Assembly: GCA_028289425.1 (NCBI GenBank) | Contig: JANQPL010000004.1 | Span: 186,001 to 250,000, forward strand | DNA length: 64,000 nt | From: Alphaproteobacteria bacterium | GTDB lineage: Bacteria; Pseudomonadota; Alphaproteobacteria; JANQMY01 | Direction of reading: 5' to 3' | Shown here: one piece after another, positions 36,008 to 44,547 of the stretch | How the letters are laid out: every line of letters starts with the position of its first letter | Position numbering within the stretch: position 1 is the stretch's first letter | Notes under the pieces: model-generated | What the model was told of the DNA's origin: nothing | Seen by the model: the letters and a program-made list of their open reading frames with translations, nothing else | Databases searched by the model: none | Position numbers and translations under genes: made by a program

Positions 36008-36763
36008 TCAAAATGCGCCGGGGTAAAGCCCACCGTCCATCTGAATGTTTTGCCCGGAGATATAACCTGCGTTGTTGCTGCACAAAAACGCGCAGAGCGC
36101 GCCGAGTTCTGCCGGATCCCCCACACGGCCGGCTACCGAGTTTTTTGTAAGGTGACGTGTCAATTCTTTTGAATTGCGCAACCGATTTGTGTCGAACGGC
36201 CCCGGCAGAATGTTGTTTATGGTCACGCCTTTGCTCGACAATTCGGGAACAAGACCAAAAACAAAATTAGTTAATCCGGCACGCGCCGCATTAGACATAC
36301 CCAACACCGGGATCGGCACCCGAACTGTCGATGACGTTATATTGATAATGCGGCCAAACCCTCGACTGGCCATGCCATCGACCGTAAGGCGTATTAATTC
36401 AATTGCACTGAGCATGTTGGTCTCAAGCGCAGAAACCCATGCGTCGCGGTCCCAGTCGCGAAAATCGCCAGGCGGGGGACCGCCGGCATTGTTGAGAAGA
36501 ATGTCCGGCGTTTCCGCCGTCTCCACGAGAGCGTTTTGACACTCCCGATCCGTTACATCTCCAACGATCGTCTGTACAGATATTTTGGGTGCAGCCGCCC
36601 GAATTTCGTCGGCCGTCGCCTCGAGCGTATTTTTGTTCCGGCCGTTGATGACCACATCAACGCCTTCTTTCGCTAGTGCCATTGCACAGGCGCGGCCGAG
36701 CCCTTGGCTGGCGGCACACACAATCGCTGTTCGACCTGCAATTCCCAAATCCATCGCTGACAC
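36008..36763 (-). CDS. SDR-fold protein with altered active site
   Basis: 251 residues. The Rossmann motif is present in a slightly relaxed form (GRTAIVCAASQGLGRACAMALA), along with NNAGGPPPG and INITSST. The usual catalytic tyrosine-lysine pair (YxxxK) is missing: the aligned stretch reads VLGMSNAARAGL, with L and N at the two positions. This non-standard SDR subgroup is known among FabG-like annotations, and its chemistry may differ from ordinary dehydrogenases. C-terminal ISGQNIQMDGGLYPG is typical. GTG start with GGGAG upstream. It is transcribed away from the monooxygenase gene. Confidence 0.85.
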   Translation of the reverse strand: MSAMDLGIAGRTAIVCAASQGLGRACAMALAKEGVDVVINGRNKNTLEATADEIRAAAPKISVQTIVGDVTDRECQNALVETAETPDILLNNAGGPPPGDFRDWDRDAWVSALETNMLSAIELIRLTVDGMASRGFGRIINITSSTVRVPIPVLGMSNAARAGLTNFVFGLVPELSSKGVTINNILPGPFDTNRLRNSKELTRHLTKNSVAGRVGDPAELGALCAFLCSNNAGYISGQNIQMDGGLYPGAF

Positions 36764-37154
36764 CGGTCTCCCTAGAGCGCGATCAGGTTAAGTGGGTGAG
36801 GCGCCAAAGGCGCCGAACGTTAACCGTCCGTTCGCGCGACCAACGGTGAATCGTAGGCATGTTCATGTTTCCGTGAAAAATGATCATGCCCTAGTTGATG
36901 GTACGCCGCTTCATTCCAGTGATACGAAGCGTCGGCCGGCAGGCAAGCCATTTCAGCCACAGGCAAATCATAACACGTGAAAAACATCCGGATCTTTATT
37001 AGCATGCTTGCATGTTAGTTGTAAATGAGTAGAATAAATCAAGCCGCAAGACGGTTGGCCGTGCAATTGCCGCTGCGTGTCACGCGTCCAGTACAGGTTT
37101 TGTTTTGGGGGTGTCCGGCTCAATTGCATCGCACTGACAAGTGGGAGGATCAAA
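36764..37154. other. Divergent intergenic region before the monooxygenase
   Basis: 391 bases with no convincing gene. It contains a small hairpin GGCGCC-AAA-GGCGCC (36800-36814), the GntR-type operator at 36999-37018, and the ribosome binding site GGGAGG at 37143-37148. Confidence 0.5.
36999..37018. promoter_or_regulatory. GntR-type operator 2 (monooxygenase promoter)
   Basis: TTAGCATGCTTGCATGTTAG, 19 of 20 identical to the site at 35370, 137 bases before the monooxygenase ATG. Core CATGC-TT-GCATG is a perfect palindrome. Confidence 0.7.
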
Positions 37155-38981
37155 ATGACGGATGGGGAACGGACATCATCGGCGTTCGATTCACAGGCGC
37201 TTCATCAAAAATATGCCGCCGAAAAAAAGAAACGTCTTCGTGGCGATGGTGAAGGACAATATATCGACGCATCGGGTGAGTTTGAGGCGTTCAGCCAAGA
37301 TCCGTTTATCAAAGTCCCACTGCAAAGGGATTCAGTCTCAAAAGATATTGATGTGGCGGTAATTGGCGGCGGATTTGGCGGCTTGATCACGGCCATCAAA
37401 TTGCGGAAAGCAGGCATCAATTCGTTCGAGATCATCGATCAAGCCGGAGACTTCGGTGGCACCTGGTACTACAATCGGTATCCGGGCATTCGATGTGATA
37501 TCGAATCGCTCATCTACCTTCCCTACTTGGAAGAGTTGGGCATCAAGCCAAAAGAGCATTACGCCCACGGCGCTGAAATATATGCACACTGCCAGATGCT
37601 CGCACGTCATTTTGATCTCTATCGGCAAGCATTGCTGGAGACCAAGGTCACACGCATCTCATGGGACGAAACCTTATCGCGGTGGATCATAAACACGAAC
37701 CGTAATGACGAAATCCGCGCACGTTTTATCACGGTCAGCCAGGGCCCCTTATCCAAGGTGAAACTCCCCGGCATTCCGGGCATAAACAAGTTCATAGGAA
37801 AAATGTTTCACTCCAGCCGGTGGGATTTCGACTACACGGGGGGTGATTCAACCGGCGGTCTCGTTAACCTTGGAACAAAAAAGGTTGGGATCATCGGGAC
37901 GGGAGCAACGGCCGTCCAAATTATTCCAATTGCCGCGGACTACGCAAAACATCTTTATGTATTCCAGCGCACGCCGACAGCAGTAGATGTCCGCGACAAC
38001 AAGCCGATCGATCCGGAATGGTTCGCCGAACTGCCCAACGGGTGGCAGAAGAAGCGAATGGACAATTTCCTCGCAATACTCTCGAAAGTCTACCAAGAAA
38101 ACGATCAGGTTCATGATCAATGGACGGACTATTGGAAGCGCGTTGTCGCTTTGGGGATGGACCTTAAAAGCAAAGGATCGGACGAAGGTCCGCTTGCGAT
38201 CATGCAGCGCATTGACTACGCAAAAATGGAGGAACTCCGTACAAGAATCGATGAAACTGTAAATGACAGGGAAACCGCCGCATCGCTGAAGCCATGGTAC
38301 AATTATCTTTGCAAGCGGCCGCTGTTCAGCGACAACTACCTTCAAGCTTTTAACAAACCCAATGTGACGTTAGTCGATACGGACGGAGTCGGTGTTTCTG
38401 AGATCACCGAAAAAGGCGTTGTTGCGAACGGAAAAGAATTTGACATCGACTGTTTGATTTTTGCGACAGGTTTTGACGTGGCCGCTGCCGCTTACAAGGT
38501 CGGAGGCTACGATGTGATCGGCCGAAATGGACTGAGCATTGACGACAAATGGTCAAATAACTTTCAGTCCGTTCACGGCACCCAGCTCAATGGATTTCCC
38601 AATTTCCACATTGTCGGGGGCTTCTATCAAGGCACCACTGCATTCAACTTTATGCATGCCCTCGACATTCAAGCCGAGCATGCTGTCGACCTGATTGCCA
38701 AATGCGTCACAGGCAATATAGCGAGTATGGAAGTGACGCAAGCGGCCGAAGAAAAATGGATCGCCATGATGGAAGAACACCACAATGCGGCGCTCAATCA
38801 ATATTTTGAAGACTGTACGCCCGGCTTTTTGAACAATGAAGGTGATACGGAGTCGAAACCATCATTTCTTGGCGGAAATTTTGGCGGAGGTACAATCGAA
38901 TATGAACGCATTATTCGAAATTGGCGACAAGAGTGCATCGGCACCGACACGACAACAACGCAGGTAAATGAAAGGCGGTAG
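37155..38981 (+). CDS. Baeyer-Villiger monooxygenase (class I, FAD/NADPH)
   Basis: 608 residues from ATG at 37155, which has GGGAGG six bases upstream; the frame extends further upstream without support. An N-terminal extension (about 60 residues) precedes the FAD-binding VAVIGGGFGGLITAIKL. The Baeyer-Villiger fingerprint FxGxxxHxxxW[PD] is exact: FIGKMFHSSRWD. The NADPH-binding motif VGIIGTGATAVQIIP follows, then YVFQRTPTA and IDCLIFATGFD. Length and extension resemble enzymes acting on large cyclic or aryl ketones (cyclopentadecanone- or hydroxyacetophenone-type). It inserts oxygen next to a ketone to give an ester or lactone. The substrate is unknown; the adjoining meta-cleavage genes suggest an aryl ketone or a ring-bearing side chain. 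Confidence 0.92.
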   Translation: MTDGERTSSAFDSQALHQKYAAEKKKRLRGDGEGQYIDASGEFEAFSQDPFIKVPLQRDSVSKDIDVAVIGGGFGGLITAIKLRKAGINSFEIIDQAGDFGGTWYYNRYPGIRCDIESLIYLPYLEELGIKPKEHYAHGAEIYAHCQMLARHFDLYRQALLETKVTRISWDETLSRWIINTNRNDEIRARFITVSQGPLSKVKLPGIPGINKFIGKMFHSSRWDFDYTGGDSTGGLVNLGTKKVGIIGTGATAVQIIPIAADYAKHLYVFQRTPTAVDVRDNKPIDPEWFAELPNGWQKKRMDNFLAILSKVYQENDQVHDQWTDYWKRVVALGMDLKSKGSDEGPLAIMQRIDYAKMEELRTRIDETVNDRETAASLKPWYNYLCKRPLFSDNYLQAFNKPNVTLVDTDGVGVSEITEKGVVANGKEFDIDCLIFATGFDVAAAAYKVGGYDVIGRNGLSIDDKWSNNFQSVHGTQLNGFPNFHIVGGFYQGTTAFNFMHALDIQAEHAVDLIAKCVTGNIASMEVTQAAEEKWIAMMEEHHNAALNQYFEDCTPGFLNNEGDTESKPSFLGGNFGGGTIEYERIIRNWRQECIGTDTTTTQVNERR

Positions 38982-39011
38982 CCTTATAAACAAAGGCCCA
39001 GTCTCATCTAG

Positions 39012-39644
39012 CTAAAGGCCAGAAAGAACCGCACTAGCAATCGACGCAAAATGAGATTCAGCTTCCAGACGCGCACGGTTTGAGTCTTGCTTTGCCACTG
39101 CATCAATGATGCGATCATGCTCGCGAATGGCGTCGGCCATAATCGCGCCAAATCCAACAGAATGGGTAATGAAGAAGTCCGCCATGTTAAAGTTGTTGCG
39201 TTGTTTCCGGTCGAGCAACGGGGAATGGGCCATAAGATGTAAAGCGCGATGAAAATCCCGATTTAAGCGAACATATTCCCGTACGGAAGGGTTTTTGGAC
39301 TCCGATAGCACAACGATGCGCCGTTGAGCTGTCTGTAAGCGCTCAATGTCTTCTTCTGTCCGACGCTTAGCCGCAAGCTCAGCCAAGAGTCCTTCAATCA
39401 ACTGAAACAGTTGGAAAAAATCTGCTATTTCATCTCGGGATGGGCTGATGACTTCACAACCGACTTGCGGGACAATGCTGACAAAGCCCTCAACACTGAG
39501 CCGGTTCAAAGCGGACATGATCGGTTGACGGCTAGCGCCCGTTTCCGCGCTTAGTTCTTTCACCAACATCCGGTCGCCAAAACCGTAGTGAGCGTTCACC
39601 AGCCGGTCGACGACAAAGTCATAAACTTCGTTGCTTTTGCTCAT
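39012..39644 (-). CDS. GntR-family (FadR/FCD subfamily) regulator
   Basis: 210 residues. N-terminal winged helix (VKELSAETGASRQPIMSALNRLSVEGFVSIVPQVGCEV) and an all-helical FCD-type C-terminal domain (FFQLFQLIEGLLAELAAKRRT; REYVRLNRDFHRALHLMAHSP; IREHDRIIDAVAKQDSNRARLEAESHFASIA). It diverges from the hydrolase gene, and a CTAACATGCTAGC half-palindrome lies 17 bases before its ATG. It is the best candidate for the protein that binds the four CATGC-type sites of this region. Confidence 0.9.
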   Translation of the reverse strand: MSKSNEVYDFVVDRLVNAHYGFGDRMLVKELSAETGASRQPIMSALNRLSVEGFVSIVPQVGCEVISPSRDEIADFFQLFQLIEGLLAELAAKRRTEEDIERLQTAQRRIVVLSESKNPSVREYVRLNRDFHRALHLMAHSPLLDRKQRNNFNMADFFITHSVGFGAIMADAIREHDRIIDAVAKQDSNRARLEAESHFASIASAVLSGL

Positions 39645-39660
39645 ACGACATTTCGGTCAT

Positions 39661-39673
39661 CTAACATGCTAGC
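39661..39673. promoter_or_regulatory. GntR-type operator 3 (GntR gene promoter)
   Basis: CTAACATGCTAGC shares the ACATGCTWG core with the stronger sites at 35370 and 36999, but only one half is conserved. It lies 17 bases upstream of the GntR start, so autoregulation is plausible. Confidence 0.5.
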
Positions 39674-39787
39674 TTTTTTAAATGGTTTTTCGCCCGGATC
39701 AAGCGCGCCTCGCTAAGTAGTTTTATTTGTGGCCAAAAGCCAGCACTTGCTTCCCAAGCAGGCTAGAAAGTTCTTGAACATCCATAC

Positions 39788-39806
39788 TTACATGCTAGTA
39801 TACACG
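39788..39806. promoter_or_regulatory. GntR-type operator 4 (hydrolase operon promoter)
   Basis: TTACATGCTAGTATACACG shares TACATGCTAG with the other sites. It lies 22 bases before the hydrolase ATG. Confidence 0.5.
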
Positions 39807-39827
39807 CAACTCTGTTGGAGGACGTTC

Positions 39828-40688
39828 ATGGCGTTCATTTGGCCGGAAATCGCAAACGGGACGGTGAAACTGGGATTTGTCGATGCCGGTGGTGTTCGCA
39901 CACGCTATGTGGAAGCCGGCGATCTTACCTCTGACGAAGCCGTTATCTTTGTTCACGGCACCGGCGGACATCTCGAAGCCTTCACGCGCAACTTAATTCC
40001 GCATGCAGAACGTTACCGCACAATTGCACTGGATATGATTGGGCACGGTTTTTCAGAGAAACCGGATCACGATTACGAGATAAAGCATTATGTCCAGCAT
40101 CTGGCAGATTTCTGTGACGCTGTCGGTATCAAACGCGCCCACGTACATGGAGAATCCCTTGGAGGCTGGATCGTTGCTCAATTCGCAATCGATCATCCCG
40201 ACCGGGTCGGCACCCTAACGCTCAATACCGCAGGTGGGCTGAATACCGATCCGAAGGTGATGCAACGCGTTTACGAAATCACAATGAAGGCCGTGGCTGA
40301 GGCAAGCCCAAAAACCGTTCGAGCACGGCTGGAATGGTTGATGAATGATCCGGCACGCGTAACAGACGATCTCGTTGAGCTTCGCTACCGAATCTACACG
40401 CAACCGGGTTTCGTGAAATCCATGGAGCATATCCTGTGTTTGCAGCATATGGAAATTCGTATGCGGAACGTCCTCACCGAGGAAACACTTTCAACAATCA
40501 AAGCGCCAACACTTGTTGTCTGGACGGACCACGACCCAACGGCTCCAACCGCAACCGGTCAGCGTTTCGTCGATGCAATTCCAAATTCACGCATGGTTGT
40601 AATGAGCGACTGTGCGCACTGGCCTCAATGGGAGAAAGCAGACGAGTTCAATGCACTACATCTCAGCTTTCTCGCGGAACACGCATAA
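39828..40688 (+). CDS. Meta-cleavage product hydrolase (MhpC-like alpha/beta hydrolase)
   Basis: 286 residues. Oxyanion region VIFVHGTGGHLEAF, nucleophile elbow HGESLGGW, aspartate in VVWTDHDPTAP and the catalytic histidine in SDCAHWPQWEKADEFNALHLSFL, a stretch typical of MhpC/BphD-type C-C hydrolases. It cleaves the ring-opened 6-oxo-dienoate into a carboxylic acid and a 2-hydroxy-dienoate. ATG at 39828 has GGAGG six bases upstream; a start at 39729 would run through the operator. First gene of the plus-strand trio hydrolase, class III dioxygenase, VOC dioxygenase. Confidence 0.88.
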   Translation: MAFIWPEIANGTVKLGFVDAGGVRTRYVEAGDLTSDEAVIFVHGTGGHLEAFTRNLIPHAERYRTIALDMIGHGFSEKPDHDYEIKHYVQHLADFCDAVGIKRAHVHGESLGGWIVAQFAIDHPDRVGTLTLNTAGGLNTDPKVMQRVYEITMKAVAEASPKTVRARLEWLMNDPARVTDDLVELRYRIYTQPGFVKSMEHILCLQHMEIRMRNVLTEETLSTIKAPTLVVWTDHDPTAPTATGQRFVDAIPNSRMVVMSDCAHWPQWEKADEFNALHLSFLAEHA

Positions 40689-40714
40689 GGCATTGCCAGT
40701 GAGGAACAATTCTT

Positions 40715-41665
40715 ATGCCCATTAAACTGATTTGCGCTTCGCATACACCGTTGATGGACCATGTTGCTACCGATCCGGACGTCGATAGAGAAGTGCGGGG
40801 CCATTTTGACGACCTCGCAAAATTAGTTGACCGTTATGATCCCGAACTGGTCGTGATTTTTGCCCCGGACCACTTCAAAGGTTTTTTCTACAATATGCTG
40901 CCGCCATTCACCGTTGGCGTGAGAGCAACAGCGATCGGCGACTATGATATTGGGAGCGGGGACTTCAATGTCCCGGAAGACATTGCAATCGATTGTGTGC
41001 GCGCCATTCACAATGCGGAAGTTGACATCGGCCTTTCGTACCAAATGCAAGCGGACCACGGGTTTGCGCAGCCACTGGTTCTCCTTGGGAAAGCAGTGGA
41101 CGATTACCCGGTGCTTCCGATCCACATAAACTGTGCGGGGCCGCCTCTGCCCCCTTTTAAGCGTGTGCGAAAACTTGGCGAAGCCGTTGGCCGATGGGCG
41201 GGCCGACAAGAGAAGCGCATTTTGATCATCGGATCTGGCGGACTTTCACACGACCCACCTATCCCGTCGCTCAAGACGGCCCCACCCGAAGTGGCGGAAA
41301 GACTGATTGCGGGCAACCGGCCCACATTGGCGGAGCGGCGCGCACGGGAGCAGCAGAACTATGAAACCGCGAGAGCCCTTGCGCGCGGAGAAGGGAAGGC
41401 CTTGCCCTTATCTCCAGCTTGGGACAAGGAGTTTATGAACCAAATGGCGCGCGGGAACCTGTCTTTTTTGGACTCCATGACCGAGGATGAGATCACGTCG
41501 GTCGCCGGATGCGGTGGAAATGAAGTGCGGACCTGGGTCGCGGGATATGCCGCCCTTTCAGCCGCGGGCCCCTATCGGTCTAAAACGGTTTTCTACCGAG
41601 ATATCGCAGAATGGAATGCTGGAATGGGCATCGCTTTCGCTGATCCAGTTGCTCCCACGACTTGA
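40715..41665 (+). CDS. mhpB: 2,3-dihydroxyphenylpropionate 1,2-dioxygenase-like (MhpB, class III extradiol)
   Basis: 316 residues, the length of MhpB. It matches the MhpB pattern end to end: FAPDHFKGFFYNMLPPFTVG, SYQMQADHGFAQPL (catalytic histidine), RILIIGSGGLSHDPP (second catalytic histidine), WVAGYAALSAAGPY and the C-terminal IAEWNAGMGIAF. It uses Fe(II) to cleave 3-substituted catechols next to the hydroxyl pair. The flavin hydroxylase MhpA that normally makes the catechol is not in the window. It follows the hydrolase by 26 bases with GAGGA upstream. The symbol is by strong resemblance, and the actual side chain of the substrate may differ. Confidence 0.92.
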   Translation: MPIKLICASHTPLMDHVATDPDVDREVRGHFDDLAKLVDRYDPELVVIFAPDHFKGFFYNMLPPFTVGVRATAIGDYDIGSGDFNVPEDIAIDCVRAIHNAEVDIGLSYQMQADHGFAQPLVLLGKAVDDYPVLPIHINCAGPPLPPFKRVRKLGEAVGRWAGRQEKRILIIGSGGLSHDPPIPSLKTAPPEVAERLIAGNRPTLAERRAREQQNYETARALARGEGKALPLSPAWDKEFMNQMARGNLSFLDSMTEDEITSVAGCGGNEVRTWVAGYAALSAAGPYRSKTVFYRDIAEWNAGMGIAFADPVAPTT

Positions 41666-41735
41666 CCGAATGTCCAGTCTTTAACCCAAAGCGCGCGGGC
41701 GTCTAAAGCAGCAGTGTAAGATACGAGGTGAATAA

Positions 41736-42659
41736 ATGGTTCAATCACTCCAAAGATTGGCACTCGGCATACCTGACCTCCAGGTGGGTGCTGAGTTCTA
41801 CACCACCTTCGGCATGAATATGTACGAAGGCAAGGATATGCTTGCCTTTAGATGTGACAATCGAAAACACGATGAAATTGTCCTTATAGAAACTGGACAG
41901 TCTCGCAAATTCCATCACATTGCTTTTGCCACGGATGCGCCCGACCTTGAAGACCTGAAGGGCAGGCTTGGGAGCCGCGGTGTACAGCTTTTGGACCCTC
42001 CGTATGAGGATCAAGAAGACGGAATTTGGTTCCGAGATCCGGATGGCAACCTCGTCAATGTTCATATTGGACCAGCAGCCTCAATTGAGGCCGAGACGCC
42101 CCCTGTCATCAATACGCCGGGAATCACAAAGCGAGTGAACGAGCGCGGGTGCCCCCCCTTCGACATGAATCCCCGCCCCCGTCGTTTCGGCCATATGATT
42201 TTGTTTACGCCGGATGTTCCAGCTCAAACCAAGTTTTATATCGACGTTGTGGGCATGAAGCTGAGCGACTGGATTGCCGACGGTTACGCTGCCTTTCTTC
42301 GAACCGCCGGAGACAGCGACCACCATGTGCTAGGATTCTTGAACGCATCGACACCGGGATTTCACCATGCCAGTTTTGAAATGAGCTCGATCGATGAAAC
42401 TGAAATTGCCGCGAAGCGATTGCTCGGCAATGGTTTCAAACACGCATGGGGTCCGGGGCGCCACGGTGTCGGGTCCAACTACTTTCACTACTTCCGAGAC
42501 CCTTGGAACGGGATGGCGGAGTATTTCTTTGACATTGATTACCTGACGGAAGATTTTGATTGGGAACCGACCGAGTGGACGAAACAGTCGGGGATGTTCT
42601 TGTGGGCCGCAGACGGCCCTCCGCCACCCGACTTCGGAACGAACTACGAGGCGGAATAG
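41736..42659 (+). CDS. Extradiol ring-cleavage dioxygenase, VOC superfamily (type I)
   Basis: 307 residues with two vicinal-oxygen-chelate modules (about 5-110 and 148-265). The metal ligands of the catalytic second module are visible: H in FGHMILFTPD (about 153), H in TPGFHHASFEM (about 210-215) and E in NGMAEYFFDIDYL (about 265), the 2-His-1-Glu set of catechol 2,3-dioxygenases. It is unrelated in fold to the MhpB-like protein encoded just before it, so the operon carries two ring-cleaving enzymes of different origin. GAGGTG lies before the ATG. The 70-base gap to the previous gene still fits one operon. Confidence 0.88.
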   Translation: MVQSLQRLALGIPDLQVGAEFYTTFGMNMYEGKDMLAFRCDNRKHDEIVLIETGQSRKFHHIAFATDAPDLEDLKGRLGSRGVQLLDPPYEDQEDGIWFRDPDGNLVNVHIGPAASIEAETPPVINTPGITKRVNERGCPPFDMNPRPRRFGHMILFTPDVPAQTKFYIDVVGMKLSDWIADGYAAFLRTAGDSDHHVLGFLNASTPGFHHASFEMSSIDETEIAAKRLLGNGFKHAWGPGRHGVGSNYFHYFRDPWNGMAEYFFDIDYLTEDFDWEPTEWTKQSGMFLWAADGPPPPDFGTNYEAE

Positions 42660-42700
42660 AAGCCATTAATCTTGGAAGGCTTGTGGTTTACTGATCGGCT

Positions 42701-43477
42701 CTAAGTAAAGGTCGTTTGTACCTTTCCAAGACCCTCGACCCTCAACTCGTATGTCTTGCCCGCCTCAACATTGACGAATGGGCCCAGGGCACCCGACAGC
42801 ACGACATCTCCAGCCTTCAAGGGATTTCCGAACTTCGCCATATTTCCCGCAAGCCATTGGGTCGCAATGATCGGGCTCCCCAAACAAGCGGCGCCTTGGC
42901 CCGACGAAACCATTTCGCCGTTTTTTTCGAGCACCATCTTGCAGCCGACAAGGTCGAGTTGCACCAATTTCACCCGCTCCTCGCTCAGCACATATTTCCC
43001 AGATGATGCATTGTCCGCAATCGTATCGAATATGCTTATATTCCAGTCCTTAATCCGACTACCGACAATCTCAAAAGCCGCAACAGCATAGTCAATCGAG
43101 TTTTCTATCTCTTGTTGCGACGGCTCTTCCGACAAAATGTCTTTGCTCAAAACAAACGCAATCTCACCTTCGATCCGCGGCTGACAGATGTCGGCTGCGG
43201 CGGTTTCCTCAAAATTAGCAACCTCCATATCCTGAAAGAGAATACCGGAATCGGGCTGATCAACCCCAAGCTGTTCCTGAACGGCCTTCGACGTCAGACC
43301 AATTTTGCGACCGGCAATTTTGCGGCCCTCTTCAACCCATATTCGCGTGTTTAAGTCTTGAATGGCATAGGCCGTCTCGACGCTTGGATCGTCGAATTGG
43401 TCACGCAGGGGCGAGATGGGAGGCGCCCCACCGTAAACCGATCGCAATGCCCGTGCAGCTTCCTCAGTTTTGTTCAT
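42701..43477 (-). CDS. mhpD: 2-keto-4-pentenoate hydratase (MhpD-like)
   Basis: 258 residues, family length. Motifs: GRKIAGRKIGLTSKAVQEQLGVDQPDSG near the start (lysine and metal region), RIEGEIAFVLSKDI (acidic metal ligands) and GPFVNVEAGKTYELRVEGLGKV at the end. It adds water to 2-hydroxypenta-2,4-dienoate to give 4-hydroxy-2-oxovalerate, the step after the C-C hydrolase. Last gene of the minus-strand trio dehydrogenase-aldolase-hydratase, 32 bases after the aldolase; convergent with the VOC dioxygenase. Confidence 0.93.
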   Translation of the reverse strand: MNKTEEAARALRSVYGGAPPISPLRDQFDDPSVETAYAIQDLNTRIWVEEGRKIAGRKIGLTSKAVQEQLGVDQPDSGILFQDMEVANFEETAAADICQPRIEGEIAFVLSKDILSEEPSQQEIENSIDYAVAAFEIVGSRIKDWNISIFDTIADNASSGKYVLSEERVKLVQLDLVGCKMVLEKNGEMVSSGQGAACLGSPIIATQWLAGNMAKFGNPLKAGDVVLSGALGPFVNVEAGKTYELRVEGLGKVQTTFT

Positions 43478-43509
43478 GTGATTGCCTTTTGTCCGATGGC
43501 AGACCGTTC

Positions 43510-44547
43510 TTAGTCTGATTTTTCCTCTTTGGCCTTCAGAAGGTCCAGCGCGACATCGACAATCATGTCTTCTTGTCCGCCAACCATGCCGCGCCGGCCC
43601 AGTTCAACCAGGATTTCCCTCGTATCGAGGCCGTAGTCCTCCGATGCCTTTTCCGAATGCCTCAAAAAGGAGGAGTAGACACCTGCGTATCCCAAAGAGA
43701 GGGTTTCCCGGTCCACACGCACGGGGCGGTCTTGCAGCGGACGAACGAGGGTCTCTGCTGCATCCATGAGTGCAAACAGGTCACACCCATGTTGCCACCC
43801 TTTTCGGTCCGCTGCGGCGACAAAAATCTCCAAGGGCGCATTGCCGGCGCCAGCGCCCATGCCGGCGAGGGAGGCATCTACGCGGCGTGCGCCGTATTGG
43901 ACGGCAACGATCGAATTCGCAACTCCGAGCGAAAGGTTATGGTGAGCATGGACGCCCCGTTCGGTCTCCGGCTTCAAAACACCGTCGTAGGCATTAAGCC
44001 GCTCGGCATAACCATCCATATCCAGCGCGCCGCCACTATCCGTCACATAAACACACTGCGCTCCATAGGACTCCATCAGCTTTGCCTGTTCGGCCAGCTT
44101 TTCGGGCTCGATCATATGGCTCATCATCAAAAAACCGATCGTGTCCATCCCCAAATCACGCGCCATGCCGATATGCTGTTTTGCCACATCCGCTTCCGTG
44201 CAATGTGTTGCAATTCGAACAGAGCTCACCCCAAGCCGATGGGCTTGTCTTAAGTCCTCAACCGTACCGATCCCTGGGAGCAACAGAGTCGTAATGGTCG
44301 CGTTGGCAACAACGTCAGCGACGGCTTCGATCCATTCCCAATCCGTATGGGCTCCAAATCCGTAGTTGAAGCTGGAACCATTCAGTCCATCGCCATGCGC
44401 AACTTCGATTGCATCAACGCCAGCTTCATCAAGTGCTAAAGCGATATCTCGCACCGCATTGATGCCATACTGATGTCGAATGGCATGCATGCCATCTCTC
44501 AAAGTGACGTCCTGAATATAGATCGGTTCGCTTTCAGGCTTGAACAT
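43510..44547 (-). CDS. mhpE: 4-hydroxy-2-oxovalerate aldolase (MhpE-like)
   Basis: 345 residues from ATG at 44547; the upstream dehydrogenase stop TGA overlaps it by one base (TGATG). Signature: [19 protein letters not shown] (metal aspartate and arginine), VEVAHGDGL-like [31 protein letters not shown] and [13 protein letters not shown] (metal histidines). The C-terminal communication domain ([23 protein letters not shown]) contacts the acylating aldehyde dehydrogenase. It splits the substrate to pyruvate and an aldehyde that is channelled to the partner. The operon organisation with the partner fits this. Confidence 0.95.
   Translation of the reverse strand: MFKPESEPIYIQDVTLRDGMHAIRHQYGINAVRDIALALDEAGVDAIEVAHGDGLNGSSFNYGFGAHTDWEWIEAVADVVANATITTLLLPGIGTVEDLRQAHRLGVSSVRIATHCTEADVAKQHIGMARDLGMDTIGFLMMSHMIEPEKLAEQAKLMESYGAQCVYVTDSGGALDMDGYAERLNAYDGVLKPETERGVHAHHNLSLGVANSIVAVQYGARRVDASLAGMGAGAGNAPLEIFVAAADRKGWQHGCDLFALMDAAETLVRPLQDRPVRVDRETLSLGYAGVYSSFLRHSEKASEDYGLDTREILVELGRRGMVGGQEDMIVDVALDLLKAKEEKSD

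Noticed and set aside
42660-42700. Terminator between the convergent VOC dioxygenase and hydratase genes
   Set aside because: I found no stable hairpin or T-run in this short gap.
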